64,000 nucleotides of DNA from Marasmius tenuissimus (taxonomy: Eukaryota; Basidiomycota; Agaricomycetes; Agaricales; Marasmiaceae). The stretch spans positions 744,001 through 808,000 of the forward strand of contig JAQOTA010000058.1 in the NCBI GenBank assembly GCA_029532415.1, read 5' to 3'. Below, piece by piece: positions 10,701 to 22,998 of this stretch (position 1 is the first letter of the stretch; every line of letters begins with the position of its first letter). A model generated the notes under the pieces. The model saw only the letters and a program-made list of their open reading frames with translations. It was not told the DNA's origin and ran no database searches. The position numbers were made by a program, and so were the translations under genes.

Positions 10701-13700
10701 ACGATCGTTGCGGGCACTTTAGGTTTCATGGAAAGCACCAGCGGTGTGTTTGGGGGTGGGTTCAAGTTGACCGCTCTCGAAACGCCACTGTAGTTTCTCA
10801 TTGCACAAATACGGAGAAATAGAAGGTCCGTGAGGCATTTCGCGTAGCTTCATGCAGGGCTCGACTTGTGTATTTTTGTTTTGTACACTGATACCATTCA
10901 GGCAAAGGCCCGATCACTAATTAAATATTGGCACTTTCCGAAATGACCATTCCAGGTCGCCCTGGGCCTCTCCCAATCGAGACCTCCTCGAAGTAGGGTC
11001 GAAGTAGGGTCGATAGAGCTGTCCGTTGACGTGTAACTAGAGAGCTACGCACATGATATGCCAACAAAATTCCAGTGATCATGAATATTTTCCAGTAGTT
11101 TAGGGTCATTATCTGTCACTATAGTTCACTTTAGCCGCCACTCCGAATGCCATTGCCTAATCGCTGCATTCTCCAGCCCCAAGGCCTGAATCGATGCTAG
11201 AGCTTCTTATCGGCTCGGTCAGCTCTCTAAAACCCGGACGTGATGTTGCTTACTCCTCTGAGCCTCGATTTATCAGAACAGGAAAGAAGAGGCATGAAAT
11301 AACCCTCAAAAATCGGAGCAGTAGGGTCAACAGCTTTGATATCAGGCTGTCAGGGGGTCCCGGAAGCGATCAGTCGATATCCGAGTAGTTCTCTAGCTAA
11401 ATGCTATTGGAGGGTGCTGGGAATCCCCGAAAATGTTCAAGGACCCTCTGGGAGTCGTGTACGGCTCTGTTACGGTGAGTTCACACACCTTGGTGGCGGA
11501 CTCTGTGTTCAATCAATCGATCATTCGACCATCTGATTGAAGGGTGCTTTCCTACACAATGTTGTCTAAGGTCCATAGAATTCCAAAGAGTTGTAGGTCC
11601 ACGACCCACTAAACGATACCCGCCACAGATATTCGATTTGATGGCATGTTTTTGATCCCGATCAGCCACCGCTAGAAATATGAAACCCCCAATGAACACA
11701 TACTACACATGCACACAAAATACTGAACCCGACTCGGACGCGTTGAACGCCATGCCACGTCTGGTTAATTGCTGGTAGTCGAAATTTATCGCGCTTTGAC
11801 GCGTCTCAATTGAGTTTGAACTAGACCGAATGGCTCAAAGGTCCTGCCTACGTGACTAACGGAGCAGATGAGATAGGGGTACTGCGCCGTGGCGAATATT
11901 CGAGAAACTAGAGGACGCAATGATCATCAGAAAGGAGGGAATATCGTCGATCGTGTTTTACCTGGTCCTTTCGTGTCTATCTTTGATTGGAGTCGCGACG
12001 TGCTGGGACGCGTTAGATGGCTCGGGGGAGGAATCCCGTATTATTTGGCACCAACGGTTAACCAGGACGCGAAAAGGGACGCATCAGCCTGTTGGTAGGA
12101 GAGACCTGTGCTTGCTCCGGCGTCGTTGAATACTTCGCTTCTCAATCTTACCAGTACTCATCATTCCGGAGGTTTGTAATACATCATGAGCCACAATCTG
12201 CAACTGAAACGTCCTACAACGACCTCTTCGTTGTCTCTCAGAACGCCCAGGTTGGACACATCGGACACTTCGGATGCATAGGCACCAAACCTTGACTAAG
12301 TAGACTCCCGAACCTGTCGGGAATGGAAAACACATTGGGACCTGCCAAATCTATCACAGGTCGCCACTCCCGTGTGAAACCGTGACGGGTTGATCTACTT
12401 GCTAGTTGTGAGGTTGTCGAACGAAGTTGTCCTCCACAGGTGCTGGTAGCACATTAAATTTCCTGAATACGTGAACTGGCAGTGCAGATTGCGACCTTCG
12501 ACGTGGTTGGGCTTTCCTTGATTAAGGTGTAATTGCTGCTTCTTTGGTTACCGACTTGCCGCGAATGGCCGGGAATTGAGGCTTACCAGGTAAAACTCGT
12601 TATTATATCTTCTCCGAAAGTTCAACGACTCAGATATTGCGTGCAGTACCAAGGAGATCAGAGGACGTGCTGCCGCTATGCAATCTCCTTGGCACGAAAA
12701 GGTTCTTAGTCAAAGCATAAGTCCAAGGCCCTTCGGATCCCTACCATGCACCTACAGGCTGCGCAGCTTCGGCGCGGGATGTTACCACTGCCAAGGTATG
12801 ATGCATTAACTGGTACAAAGTACGAAATTCTAATGATTACTTGGACTCCACTCTTCCGCCGTTCGTCCTACTGTAACTGTGGTACAAATCAAACTTCTGG
12901 CAGTGAATCTCCCGGGAGACACGTAAATCCCTTACTGTAAAAAAAACAGTTGGGACCCAAAAGGCTGTAAAAGTAACGGAGATGCCTATCAATCATCTAC
13001 TCTTGTCTACGTCCACTGAGTCCCACTTCCTCCGAGTCCGAGTCTGCTGACCCGCCTTTTCCGATAGATAGCTTAGGTGGCGGAGCTCGTTGCTCCATCG
13101 ACCACGAAGTTTGAAAATCCTCCGACCCCGACTCCGATTCCGATTCCGACTCCCACAGTGTGGGGAGTTGTGTGCTAATCCGCTTGTCACGGGCCACTGG
13201 AAAAGAAAGAGGAAGGAAAGGGTGCACCTGCGTCATACGAAGAACAGTCGCATTCGGTCCCGGACCTTACTAGGGCTGTAAAGGACTGGCTTGTGAGTAG
13301 TATGGGACTTGAAGCTGTTCAGGCCTCAGGGTCCGTGGGACGAAGGGTTGAACCGGATCTAAAAAAGTTGAATTCGGATAATTGACTCACCATCGAGCTC
13401 TCAAGACTCAAAGCTTGAAACTCAAAAGCCACATCATCGCACGGCGACGTTATGGTAGTAACACAGGAAACGCCATTTTCCTCGTACCGGTCCGCGGATG
13501 GGATAAAGTCCAGAACAGAAAACCAATCTACTAAATTTATGACGTTTTCTCGATGAGGAAAAGGAAGTTCAAGTGCATTGACGCCACGTGAGTAGAACAG
13601 AATTTGAGGTATACAGTACACAACGTCCGCCGAGTCCCGATGCGCTGGTGTAAGAAGCATCGAGTAGGTAACAAAGCAGCGTTCGGCGCTCAGCGCTCTG

Positions 13701-15530
13701 GACGGGGGGAAGAAGGAGGAAGACAAAAGGAGGAAGGACACCGACGGAATAGTGGCCCATTGGGCAAGGAAAGAACTGTAAATGTCAGGAGCATGAACAA
13801 GAACACACCAGAACACAAACGTGGCAAATAAGGCAAATACTATTATGACTCATGGTAGTAATAGATACCTCTCGACCGAGTGTTGACCGAGTCCTAGCTG
13901 TTGAATACACACAATACAGTACGCCGGGTCGCAAACCTCCGGGGGTCACCTAAATTAGCCCTTCGGGACATTCGCACCGTCGAGTCTTGACTCGAGCGGT
14001 AGATGACGACATTGTCACCCCCGTTCCTTTTTCTTCGAACAATGAGCACCCTTTGAGCCCTTCGATCATCTATAGGATACACAGGGCCGCGGTTTTATTC
14101 AGTTGTTTATACTTGATACCTGATGCAGCTGAGGCTTTTTTTCATTGTGCTTTGCTCGAGTGGAGAACATTTGGTATTCGGACCGCTGAGTGATCAGAAG
14201 CTCCCTGGACCCGGCAACTAAAGAAAAAAGCGGGGGCGCGGGAAGGAGGCGATAGAGCGCGATGAGGGCCGGTAAAGGATCCCGCACTTACATTTACGTC
14301 GACCGTGGTAAGTAGATCTCTTACTCTCAAAAAGACAAGAAGACGCGTGCGGCGACCGGGTAGAGGACTCCGAGTGGGTTCAACGGGTGTAGGATCGAGA
14401 GAAAGCGCCACGCAGTAGGAGCTGAACGGTGAACAACTCAAAACCTCCGAATGCTACGCATTAAGTAAGTCCACCCGATTCGACGATGGCAGGCCACGGA
14501 GATGGTAGGGCAGTGGACACAGGCCTATCCTGATTCCCAAATTCACGCGGGCCTGTGCCACTTTGAGTTTGATATTCATGAGGGATCGTCCAGAGCTACC
14601 TAGAAGGCTGTAAAAATATCCCCATCACCGTCGATGATACTTACTCCTAGGAGAATTGATGGGACGAAGGTAATAGGATTTACTAGTAAGACAAAGGGAG
14701 TTCACGGAGTAGCAAGAAGGTCCCCGCAGAAAACCCACTCAAAATAGGTCCCCGCTGATCCCCGTCGGACGCGCATAGGCTCAGAAGACGACCCCAGTAG
14801 ACAGACAACATGCGTACACGCAATCCACTGATGCGCGCAAGACTTATTCGCAAGGTGTGCGAGGGTGGCCGAGATCCAACGGTGGCTCCAAACAGCCGGA
14901 CTGGACTCACAGAACTTACTGTGCAGCACTCATTTGACAGCGCTGTAGAGCACCCCCTAAATAACCCAGAACCCAGTGGTCGAAACCTCAAAAACAAAAA
15001 GCAAAGCGCCCAGATGCAAGGCACAAGTGGCGATCAGCGGGGTTAGATGGGCAAAGCGCAGTCGGTGGCACCAGGCCACCAGAAGTCGAGATGATTTTTG
15101 GCTCGGAAAAACAGAATAACAAGTTTGGATCATGAGAACGTGATTAGTGGATAGAGTCATCTGTCACGGGCTAAGGTGAAGCTTCTCGCCTGCCGTTCAG
15201 ACTACGGTTGTTTGGAAACTGCGTCTGCCATTTCGTATTCCGGAGGACCGTTAGTAGAGGACTGAAGCTTGAATGAACGGGCCCCTGCAGTTCCAGCCTA
15301 GTCTGAACCGAAGAAGGAAGAGAATACGTACCACCCTAATATCTCGACGTATGGTACGGGCCACCAGAAATCTGAATGTCATCAGCCTCAGAGCAAAGAG
15401 CCGAAATCCAAGAGTCCAACGGATCATCGAATTACAAGAGTTCTGAAAACCTGACTCTCACACCGTCCCGAAAAACATGCATGGGCGGCGGCAGTGGTTG
15501 AACTTTGTAGCATCGACTCGTGAATATATT
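7732..15530. other. Gene-poor region, left part of desert 1
   Basis: About 7.8 kb without a gene I can support. Open frames are below about 170 codons, lie on both strands without continuity across plausible introns, and many lack an ATG. The longest tidy one is a 92-codon frame on the minus strand (8476-8754) that starts at TTG and has no recognisable family. Small local features are a doubled GTCGAAGTAGG near 10987 and an isolated CACGTG at 13585-13590. No transposase, reverse transcriptase or long terminal repeat was recognised. Confidence 0.55.
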
Positions 15531-15539
15531 TTTTTAGAT

Positions 15540-16350
15540 CTCCTTTAGCCTCAGAAAGGTAACGCTGTAGCATTTGGTGCATCTAAGATGAAAAGACACG
15601 TACTTGATGAAGACGGCTCTGGGCTGATGGGCAAGAGACATCAGACGTATCTCTACCCGACGGCGAAGAACACCGTACCTCCCGAGTCGTCCATATAAAA
15701 TCAAGTCGCCAGCGCGCGATGCGTGTAAATCATCAGGGGGGAAGCAGTCAAACGGTATTACCAACTGCCTGCCTGAGATCTGGCTCAGCCCTAGAAAAGA
15801 AAGAGAGCTGAGAGAACGAGGGACGGAAGACAGAAGGCGGCGTCGAGCAGATCGCGAGGTGCCAAGAAATCGTCCTTGAGGCTGAGATTCGGAAAAACAA
15901 ATTAGCCCACTGATAGGAATCATGTTGAATGTCCTCTCTATCCTCGGAAAGGAAACGCGTCGTCGCCCGCCGCGCTGGCGCATCTCAGATGAAAGACGCG
16001 TGCCTGATCTGATGGAGAGGTAGGTATCTTGACTCGAAGGCCGCAAAGAGAGTCAGCACCAAGTCAAGTCGCCGGGGCGCGATACGTGTGTGAATTAGCA
16101 CCAACTGCCTTCGGAGAGAGCCCGGGGTACTCAGGCTGCGGCTCGGCCTAAGACAAGAAGTAGAGCTGAGGGAACGGAAGGACGTCGGAAGGTAGGTAAG
16201 TGTACACACCGCCTTGTCGGGGAGATCGCGACAAAAGGCCAAGCCACCATAAATTTGGGGTAGCCAAATGAACAAGCCAAGAGTCATGAGCCCAAGTAGA
16301 CCTCCCCACTTCATGAAAAAAACCCCGACTTTCCATGGTCCCGACATGAT
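15540..16350. repeat. Two diverged direct repeats, about 400-bp unit
   Basis: Two units can be aligned by eye, roughly 15545-15940 and 15945-16350. Shared landmarks occur in the same order: AGGTAACGC versus AGGAAACGC; GATGAAAAGACACG versus GATGAAAGACGCG; TCAAGTCGCC followed by GCGCGAT and CGTGT; ACCAACTGCCT; AGAGCTGAG followed by GAACG; and GATCGCGA followed by GCCAAG. Divergence with indels is considerable. The unit does not look protein-coding. Confidence 0.6.
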
Positions 16351-16477
16351 GTCAGATCATTTTTTAAAGTTTGAACTTTGGTAGCGGATAGATCTTTTGA
16401 ACAAAAAGATGTTCAAGTTGCCAGAATCGGATAGCCCATCCTCCCCGGCTCCTCAGAGAGGCGACACGTCGCCATCG

Positions 16478-17460
16478 ACGCGTGTTCGGTCTTCTGTGAC
16501 CGGGAAGACGCGTACTGGATGTAGACGAACCCGGACTGATGGAGGGGGTAAAAGACAGGTATCAATCATGAGGAAAACGTACCGTTCCCGAAGCTAGTCT
16601 GTGACTCGTGCATGACCTCCCAAGCTGCTGTCAAACGCGGACGTCCTCCGAAAGGAAAGGGATCATTCGGTATTCATAAAAGACAGCGTCCTCAGTGGCT
16701 GAAAATAGCTAACAGCTACTAGTGTCGAACCTTGAAGGAAATCGTCTAGGCTGATAGAAAAAAAGACATCAGAGGTATTACATACTTGAAGCTAGAGAGA
16801 AAACGGATCCGGGCTCAGAGTAATGAGAGAAAACAAGACAGGTATCTCAAATGTAAAGAGAGACGTTACCCTCCCGGAAGCTAGCCTATGACTCGTAGCA
16901 TCAACATGACCTCCCGAGCGGATGTCCAGATCATTCGGCGTTAATGGAATACGGGGTTCTCAGTGGTTGAAAATAGCTAATAGCTTCCGTGGTATCAGTG
17001 TTGGACGGTGAACTTCGTCTCGGCATCAGAGGTATCGCAAACTTAAAAGCCGAAAAGAAAAACTCCATCGACTCGACTCCGTACTTGCCCGCCCCAGAAC
17101 CTCTAAAGTCGTAGCTACCAACATCAAGCTGTACTCCCGACCTCTGGTACCGGGACCGTCAAACATTCAAGACATCACTCGCTTTTTGGTACGCGTGCGT
17201 GTTCGGTCTGCGGTGACCGATGCCACGAAGACGCGTATCGACGATTGATGAGGAGACGGCTTGCTTGATGGAACAAAATAATAAAAGAAAAGAGAACGAT
17301 CAACGGTAACGTTACTCACCCATCCCGCAAGCAGCGAGACTCGAGTCGTAGCATCAAGATCGTCCCAGAGATCACTGTTCGGCGTTCATGAGAGACAGCG
17401 TGTCCCCTCAGTGAATCGTGATTGAAAATAACTGACAGCCTGTTACCTTGAGATCAGTGG
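16478..17460. repeat. Diverged direct repeat cluster (three partial units)
   Basis: Three related blocks begin near 16560, 16860 and 17300. Each holds the same sequence landmarks: a GAAGCTAG/GCAAGCAG core, then GACTCGT, GCATCAA or GCATGAC, a TTCGGCGTT-like segment, CTCAGTG, and GAAAATAGCTAA or GAAAATAACTGA. A second pair of blocks (16478-16550 and 17193-17255) shares GTGTTCGGTCT, GTGACCG and GAAGACGCGTA. The GAAGACGCG and CTGATGGAG words link this cluster to the array just upstream, so 15.5-17.5 kb may be one decayed repeat field. Confidence 0.55.
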
Positions 17461-19249
17461 CCTTTCGTCAAAGGTACTCCGGCTCTCGCGACCCATGGCG
17501 ACCTCGAATCGAGTTATCGGCGCAGCGCACGATTGCACCAGTATAGTATGCCTGTAGTACCCAACAGAAAATAAAAATAATAAAAATATCAGACGGACGG
17601 ACGGACGACGCGGGAAACTTGCGTCCGTGGATGGGTGGGTGGGTAAATGGGTGCCATACGGTACGACCTGGTAACGATGGGGCGATGAGTGGGGTGACAG
17701 TCTCCGAGAATCAGTCGCCATTCGCCACCCCGACTCGGGGGGAGTACGAGGGGGTTGAGATTATGAGGGTGGGAACCAAACGACTCGGAGACGTCCGAAG
17801 TTCAGAGTTGATAGCCATCGAAACATCAGGGCGTCCGGAAGTTGAACATTGAGGGCCAGGGCTCGCAGCAACCGGATCCGGAGTGATATACATACAGTGA
17901 CACTCGAACTGGACACTCGTTCCCGGGTGCCTTGAATAAAAAAGACGGAGATGAAGAACTCGAAATGAGTATATAGTACTTACATGAAGAAATTTGAACG
18001 AGAGAAGACAAAGACATACGATAGACGATCCTCCCGCCTGTGATTAGGTTTATTAGGTTAGACTGTTGGATCTTCTTTGAATGAGGAAAGTCCCAGGAAA
18101 ATGGGTGGGAACTTGGAGGGAGGGAGGGAACCAAGGTACGCATTCGCATCGGTACCAAGTCGATTCGTACTATTTGATCGCATCAATGCACGTTATCAAG
18201 CCTTCCTTCTCGAATTACCACCGTGGTTTTTGATTTCATCGCAACGCCAGCCCGTAATTCGGTCATGATTTATTCCCAAGATTATTAGCTCTAGAGTCTC
18301 AGCCCATATCCTCTCTCTTGAGGTTTCCTGTTCATCGAGTCTGAAATCACGAATCTGAGCTTTCGAGCCGCGGACGGAATGTCGCCTATCGGGATATGCC
18401 GACTCTTCCCTCGTTGAATAGTCTTGCTACGGTATCTGGTGTGTCCCTGTCTGTGCTTCACGGAACAAGGTGGGCCAATTTTTGGGCTGCCGGACGTCAT
18501 TGGTACCCAAGGATTTCCTGTCCCCTGTCTGCGCGACTCAGCCCATTCCCAGTGGTTCACTGGCCGCTCGATGACTGCACAAGGAAATAGATTGAGCGCT
18601 CAGTGCTTACTGTTGAACTACAGGCTGGCACAGAAAAATCACCGTGAACCAATGCTTCTCTGAGGCTACTGCTGCACTCACACTTATGTATCGTCTATAA
18701 TCTATCCGCAATTAAGGTCGGACATCAAAGCGTACACGGTCGGTCGTTGAGGTGACCTGCGACAATATAGAGTTTCTGGAGGGGCTTCGGTGATCCGTCA
18801 CGCACATCCACTGGAAGTAACTGTAAAGAGAACATCTATCCAACTTTGTGCGTTTTCTGGTGCACTCCGCCACGGTGTTAAAAACTTCCCTAGTCCGAGC
18901 CTCGAGGGTGTACCCCACATCCTACCTAGATCGCAATTATTATCCAATGCAGCTTTGACTGAATTCCCCGTCTCGACCGTGTCGAGTCCCTCACTTGGAC
19001 GTATCCGTACCACCCGAGCGCTCTCCCGTTCTTCCGATGAAAAAAAGGGGGGGGGGGGAAAGTCGTCGAAGCAGAGTCGCCCTCCCGTCTTGTCGTCGGT
19101 AGTGATGCAATCTTTCAGTGTGCTCACCGTCCCGGCCGAACGTTCCGACTTCCGACTCCTTCCCGTTGAGTGCATGGTCTTTTGTTGAAAACTTGAAGTA
19201 TGACGCGAAAAAAAACAGCCTTCCAGGGGGGCCAGGGCCTAGTCCTGAT
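17461..19249. other. Gene-poor interval between repeat clusters
   Basis: No gene is supported. A short (GACG)n tract lies at about 17592-17607, followed by GGGT-rich sequence. A ten-base G run occurs near 19049. Overlapping frames of 110-132 codons on opposite strands at 18.8-19.4 kb share no recognisable family and mutually exclude each other. Confidence 0.5.
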
Positions 19250-20190
19250 TCAGTGATGAAAACCCAGCTTTGACTCTTTGATATCGATTCTTGGAAGCTC
19301 GAAGCTCGACAATGTGAATTGTAAGAGAAACACAAAGAGAAATCAACTTGAAGGCGGGAAATACAACGTGATGCATGTTGAACCACTGCCAGTGGTTCGA
19401 TGACCTGGAATATAGAACCACATGCGATTAAAACTCGGGAGAGTCACTACTAACTAGCAAATATGTACTTAGGAGTGGAAAATTAAAAGGCCCCCACGCT
19501 TTGACTTGTTCCTCTTCGAGCTTTGAATGTGCGACGACATTGTATGTCCTTGGCGAGAAAATCCACATGGGTGCGGAAGATTATCGATTATCAAGGCCCT
19601 CAGCGCTCAGCGCTCGGCTTTGACTCTTCCTGTCAAGTAAGTTGAAAAAAAAGTTGGACATTGACAATCCGAATGGTAACTTGATAGACGCTCGAAGACG
19701 CAATTCTCGCCTGAACGTTTGAAAAATTGCATGGTGCATGGTTGAATTACCCGCTTTATATTGACGACCTGGAATATAGAACCACATCATGCGATTAAAA
19801 CTCGGCAGAGTCACTACTAATGACTAGCAAATATGTACTTACGAGTGGAAGATTAAAAAAGCCCAGTGCAGCTTTGACAATCCGAATTGTGCGACGAACA
19901 TGTGTGTCCTTGGCAAGGGAGTAAATCCACTAGTAATATGCACTTACGAGGATACGGAAGATTTATCGATTATCAGCGAGCTCAGAACTCAGCTTTGACT
20001 CTTCCTGTCAAGTAAGCGTAAGTAAGCTGGAAAGTTGGAAAGTTGGACAATTCGAATGTTCAAACTTCAGTGATCCGGGGGGGACATGATGAATTTGGTA
20101 GACGCTCGTACATATTCGAACAAGGTGACGCACACGTCGTTGATAGATGTTAATAATGAGCTTTCCGCCCCCGCCTGAACGTTTAAATCC
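19250..20190. repeat. Tandem array, about 370-bp unit, 2.5 copies
   Basis: One block appears at 19402-19488 and again at 19766-19860 (364 bp apart). It contains GACCTGGAATATAGAACCAC, GCGATTAAAACTCGG, GAGTCACTACTAA and CTAGCAAATATGTACTTA in order. A second block appears at 19576-19644 and 19957-20025 (381 bp apart), with TATCGATTATCA and TTTGACTCTTCCTGTCAAGT, and a weaker version near 19255. The two blocks therefore alternate as one higher-order unit. The first block is very well conserved, which suggests fairly recent duplication. Confidence 0.75.
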
Positions 20191-21455
20191 TCCCCCCTTC
20201 TCGGTGATGGTGAGTAACTCTGGTGGTTAGGCACCACATGCACATGCGCATGATAAACAAAACCCAGGACCCTGGACGGTGGACGGTGGTACCCGTGAGT
20301 CATCATGTGCATGAATATGAGATGTGGAAGCGAGTCGGAGAAGAAAGGAAAAGACAAAAGGAGAGTCAATCATTAGGGTTCAACGTTCATCGTTGGCGGC
20401 GTACTACGAGGGAGGGCCAGTAAAGTTTGAACAGTCAAAAGGGTCGATAAAACACCCCCTTGGGCATTTGGCTCGAAAAGCGAAAGACAAAAAAGCGAAA
20501 AGCCCTCACCTGGACTATGACCATGACCACCGAGTCGGATTGGTTTCCCCGATATTTCGAGTCGTGTGCAGCTGGCGCCGGGAGGGAAGGATCCTGAACC
20601 ACGACGTCAGGGCTTCAGAACAAAGAACTCGCTCGATTAGGCAAGTCTACTGTCGAGGGGTCCCAGAAATTTTCGGATATGACTCGTTATTGAATTGAAC
20701 ATGGGGCCTGCGCGGGAGGGGGGGAAAAAAAGGTTTGTAGTACATAGCGCCGTCCGTTAGTAGTATTAGGGATCTCACAAGTTCGGATTCTCGGACCTCG
20801 GGAGTTTTGATTGAATGTCGAAGAGGGAACAGAAAAGATGTGATTATCGATGAGGGGTTATGTTTACATGGTGATAGAAGGGATTTTCTTCGGTTGTTAT
20901 GGCTTTCCCCCTCGTCGAATCCACCCTCAAAGTCGAGGGTGCGCTTCCCACACTAGGAGGTTGTTGACCGTTGACCCCATATCCTAGGCCACACACCACA
21001 TCCCACACAACCCACTAGATGGACTACGGGCTACGGACTACAGGGAGGAAAAACCCACGAATACCGAAGACGGAGCTCAAGACGTAGCGGAACCCCATGG
21101 TCAACCGAGCTGCTACCCTTGAACTCAACTCGCCACTTGGTTGGCTGGGAGAACTGACGAGAACAAAAGGAACAACATATACATTCATTACCTCCATTCA
21201 AACTAAGGCGCGTCAGATTTTGACAGAAGTAAGGTCCTCGAAAGAAAAGTTGCCTTTTGGGGTTGGACCCGACAGTTTGGCGCTCCCCATGGATTGCGGG
21301 ATTCCGGATTTGCTGGCGATGTGTATGTTCTTGGTGATTACAGTATAATTTCGGATATAGTACATACAGAGATTTTACACAGGTATGTTCCGGAGTGTCG
21401 GAGGACAGCCTTTTCTTTCGGAAGGAGGGAAATGCCGAGAGGGAAAAAAAAAGTT
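20191..21455. other. Gene-poor interval downstream of TSG101
   Basis: No gene is supported here. The segment 20.28-20.48 kb is conspicuously purine-rich on the plus strand and gives a 124-codon frame that starts at GTG and resembles low-complexity Lys/Arg/Glu sequence. The right end should include the 3' untranslated region of the minus-strand TSG101 gene. Confidence 0.45.
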
Positions 21456-22775
21456 CTACGTATTCCAAGCGCCCATAGGCAGGCCCTGTTGAATTTTTTC
21501 AATGAGAGCGCGTTTCATGAATTGTTCTTCTGCTAGGACGCGTGTGGCCTGGGGGAGTGTCAGGCACAAGTTAAGAGAGAGAGAGAGAGAAGGGTGACTG
21601 ACCCTTAGGAACCTATCCAAATCCATCCTTCCGTTGTTGTGATTGCCCGAACAGAGAGCACGATGCAAATGGTAGATAGTGTCCTCAATCGCGTTGTCTT
21701 CCGCGATGAGATCGACGAGTTGGTTGTAGACGATGCCGGTGCTGCAGACGACCTCGTCTACTTCTGGTTCGCCTCTGCTCTTGACCATGACAATGTTGCG
21801 TTCTGCTTGGTCTACGCAGGGACGGAGACGACCTGATACGGTCTGGCAGACTGATTTGACGGCGTGGAGACGGGATTCTTCGTCTGAAATGGCGGGTGGG
21901 CCGGATAAGAGCTGGGATTGGATGAGGCGGAGACGGTCTGCGTCTTGGGAGAGCTGGGAGTGGAGGGAGGAGAGGTGGTCTGAGAGTTTGGAGTGGAGAG
22001 ATGTGTGGAGGGAGAGGAGGACGGGGTTTGGTGGACGCGGAGGAGTTGGGGCGGCTGGGAGGGAAGGTGGAATGTCGTCTGATTCGAGGATGTTTGGCGG
22101 AGGGATGAACGGGGGAGGAGGGGCGGAATGCGGCGGCGGAGGGGCGGTATACGTTGCCAGAGGAGGCGGGGGTGGCGGCGGAGACGTGATTGGAGGCGGA
22201 GGAGGAGGAGGGGGAGGGGATACGCCCGGTGGAGGAGGCGGCGGCGGGGGAGGCGGCGGAGAAGAGACGACGACGGGTAGTGGTGGACGTGGCGGGGGAG
22301 TAGACACAACCGGGGGCGGACGTGATGCTGACTTTGCATAGACAGGCGGATCCCTTCCAAATCTCTCCTGGAGCAGCTCGACGAGTTCCTCCAGCGTGCT
22401 CTGGCGCGTCTTTTCGCCGGTCTTGACATTCCACTCGACATCCACCCTGCCGCTGTGCTCGACGCTCTTCCCCGCCTTGACCACCATGTCGCTCGTCGGG
22501 ACAACATACACTATCGGCCCTTCGCTCGGGAATTGGCGGGGAATCCAGATGTTGATCGGGATGTTGTACTTGCTGCCTCTGAACTCGATGGGGAGCAGTC
22601 CATGCACGCAGAGCAGCAGCAATGTCCGTCCGTCGTCATACGTGTACACCGCACTCTTGATCCTGAGGAACGGACAGCGTCCGAGCAGACTGTCCACTGC
22701 ACCGTACACTGTCTGCCCACTCGAGTACTGGCTCGTATTCTGCGACAGCCATTTCTGTGTCAGAGAAAGAGACAT
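21456..22775 (-). CDS. VPS23: ESCRT-I subunit TSG101/Vps23
   Basis: This ESCRT-I subunit binds ubiquitinated cargo and P[ST]AP-type motifs and sorts membrane proteins into multivesicular bodies. Exons are 21603-22775 and 21548-21456, split by a 54-bp in-frame intron that contains a (GA)n run; the product is 421 residues. I chose the ATG giving MSLSLTQKWLSQ, because the upstream in-frame extension has no family match. Residues 1-145 form the UEV domain (EFRGSKYNIPINIWIP, VYVVPTSDMVVKAGK and VELLQERFG). A long proline-rich region with several uninterrupted Pro runs follows, then a coiled coil. The C-terminal steadiness box starts near DTIYHLHRAL and runs through VLAEEQFMKRALIEKIQQ. It is divergent from the TEA-domain gene, 223 bp away. 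Confidence 0.93.
   Translation of the reverse strand: MSLSLTQKWLSQNTSQYSSGQTVYGAVDSLLGRCPFLRIKSAVYTYDDGRTLLLLCVHGLLPIEFRGSKYNIPINIWIPRQFPSEGPIVYVVPTSDMVVKAGKSVEHSGRVDVEWNVKTGEKTRQSTLEELVELLQERFGRDPPVYAKSASRPPPVVSTPPPRPPLPVVVSSPPPPPPPPPPPGVSPPPPPPPPPITSPPPPPPPLATYTAPPPPHSAPPPPFIPPPNILESDDIPPSLPAAPTPPRPPNPVLLSLHTSLHSKLSDHLSSLHSQLSQDADRLRLIQSQLLSGPPAISDEESRLHAVKSVCQTVSGRLRPCVDQAERNIVMVKSRGEPEVDEVVCSTGIVYNQLVDLIAEDNAIEDTIYHLHRALCSGNHNNGRMDLDRFLRVSHPSLSLSLNLCLTLPQATRVLAEEQFMKRALIEKIQQGLPMGAWNT
21574..21591. repeat. (GA)n simple repeat in TSG101 intron
   Basis: An 18-base AG dinucleotide run on the plus strand lies inside the single TSG101 intron. On the gene strand it is a CT run between the donor and the acceptor, and so could act as an extended polypyrimidine tract. 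Confidence 0.7.
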
Positions 22776-22998
22776 CTGTGACTGCCCGTGACCCCATCTG
22801 TCACACCCGTCCAATATATCTCGCTCCCAGATCTGGACGGATATGGCAGGCTGAACCGTTTCCACTGTTCTGGGTCGCACCTTCCGGATCTTGTTGCTGG
22901 ATCTACAGGGGGGACCTCGTATATAACCACGGCCCAAGCAAGCGCGCCCTACGTCGCCTACAAATCCCTACGCCGCCTATACGCGAGTCTCCCACCCA
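22776..22998. promoter_or_regulatory. Divergent promoter, TSG101 and TEA-factor genes
   Basis: This 223-bp spacer lies between two start codons on opposite strands. A TATATAA element at 22920-22926 lies about 73 bp upstream of the TEA-factor ATG, a reasonable TATA box for that gene. I see no matching TATA element for TSG101. Confidence 0.45.

Noticed and set aside
20324..20698. A 124-codon Lys/Arg/Glu-rich frame
   Set aside because: The start is GTG and the sequence is a product of purine-rich low-complexity DNA.
21685..22434. Large alternative frames (200-250 codons) on both strands over the TSG101 proline region
   Set aside because: They are shadows created by the repetitive GGN/CCN codons; only the frame with the UEV domain and steadiness box is meaningful.
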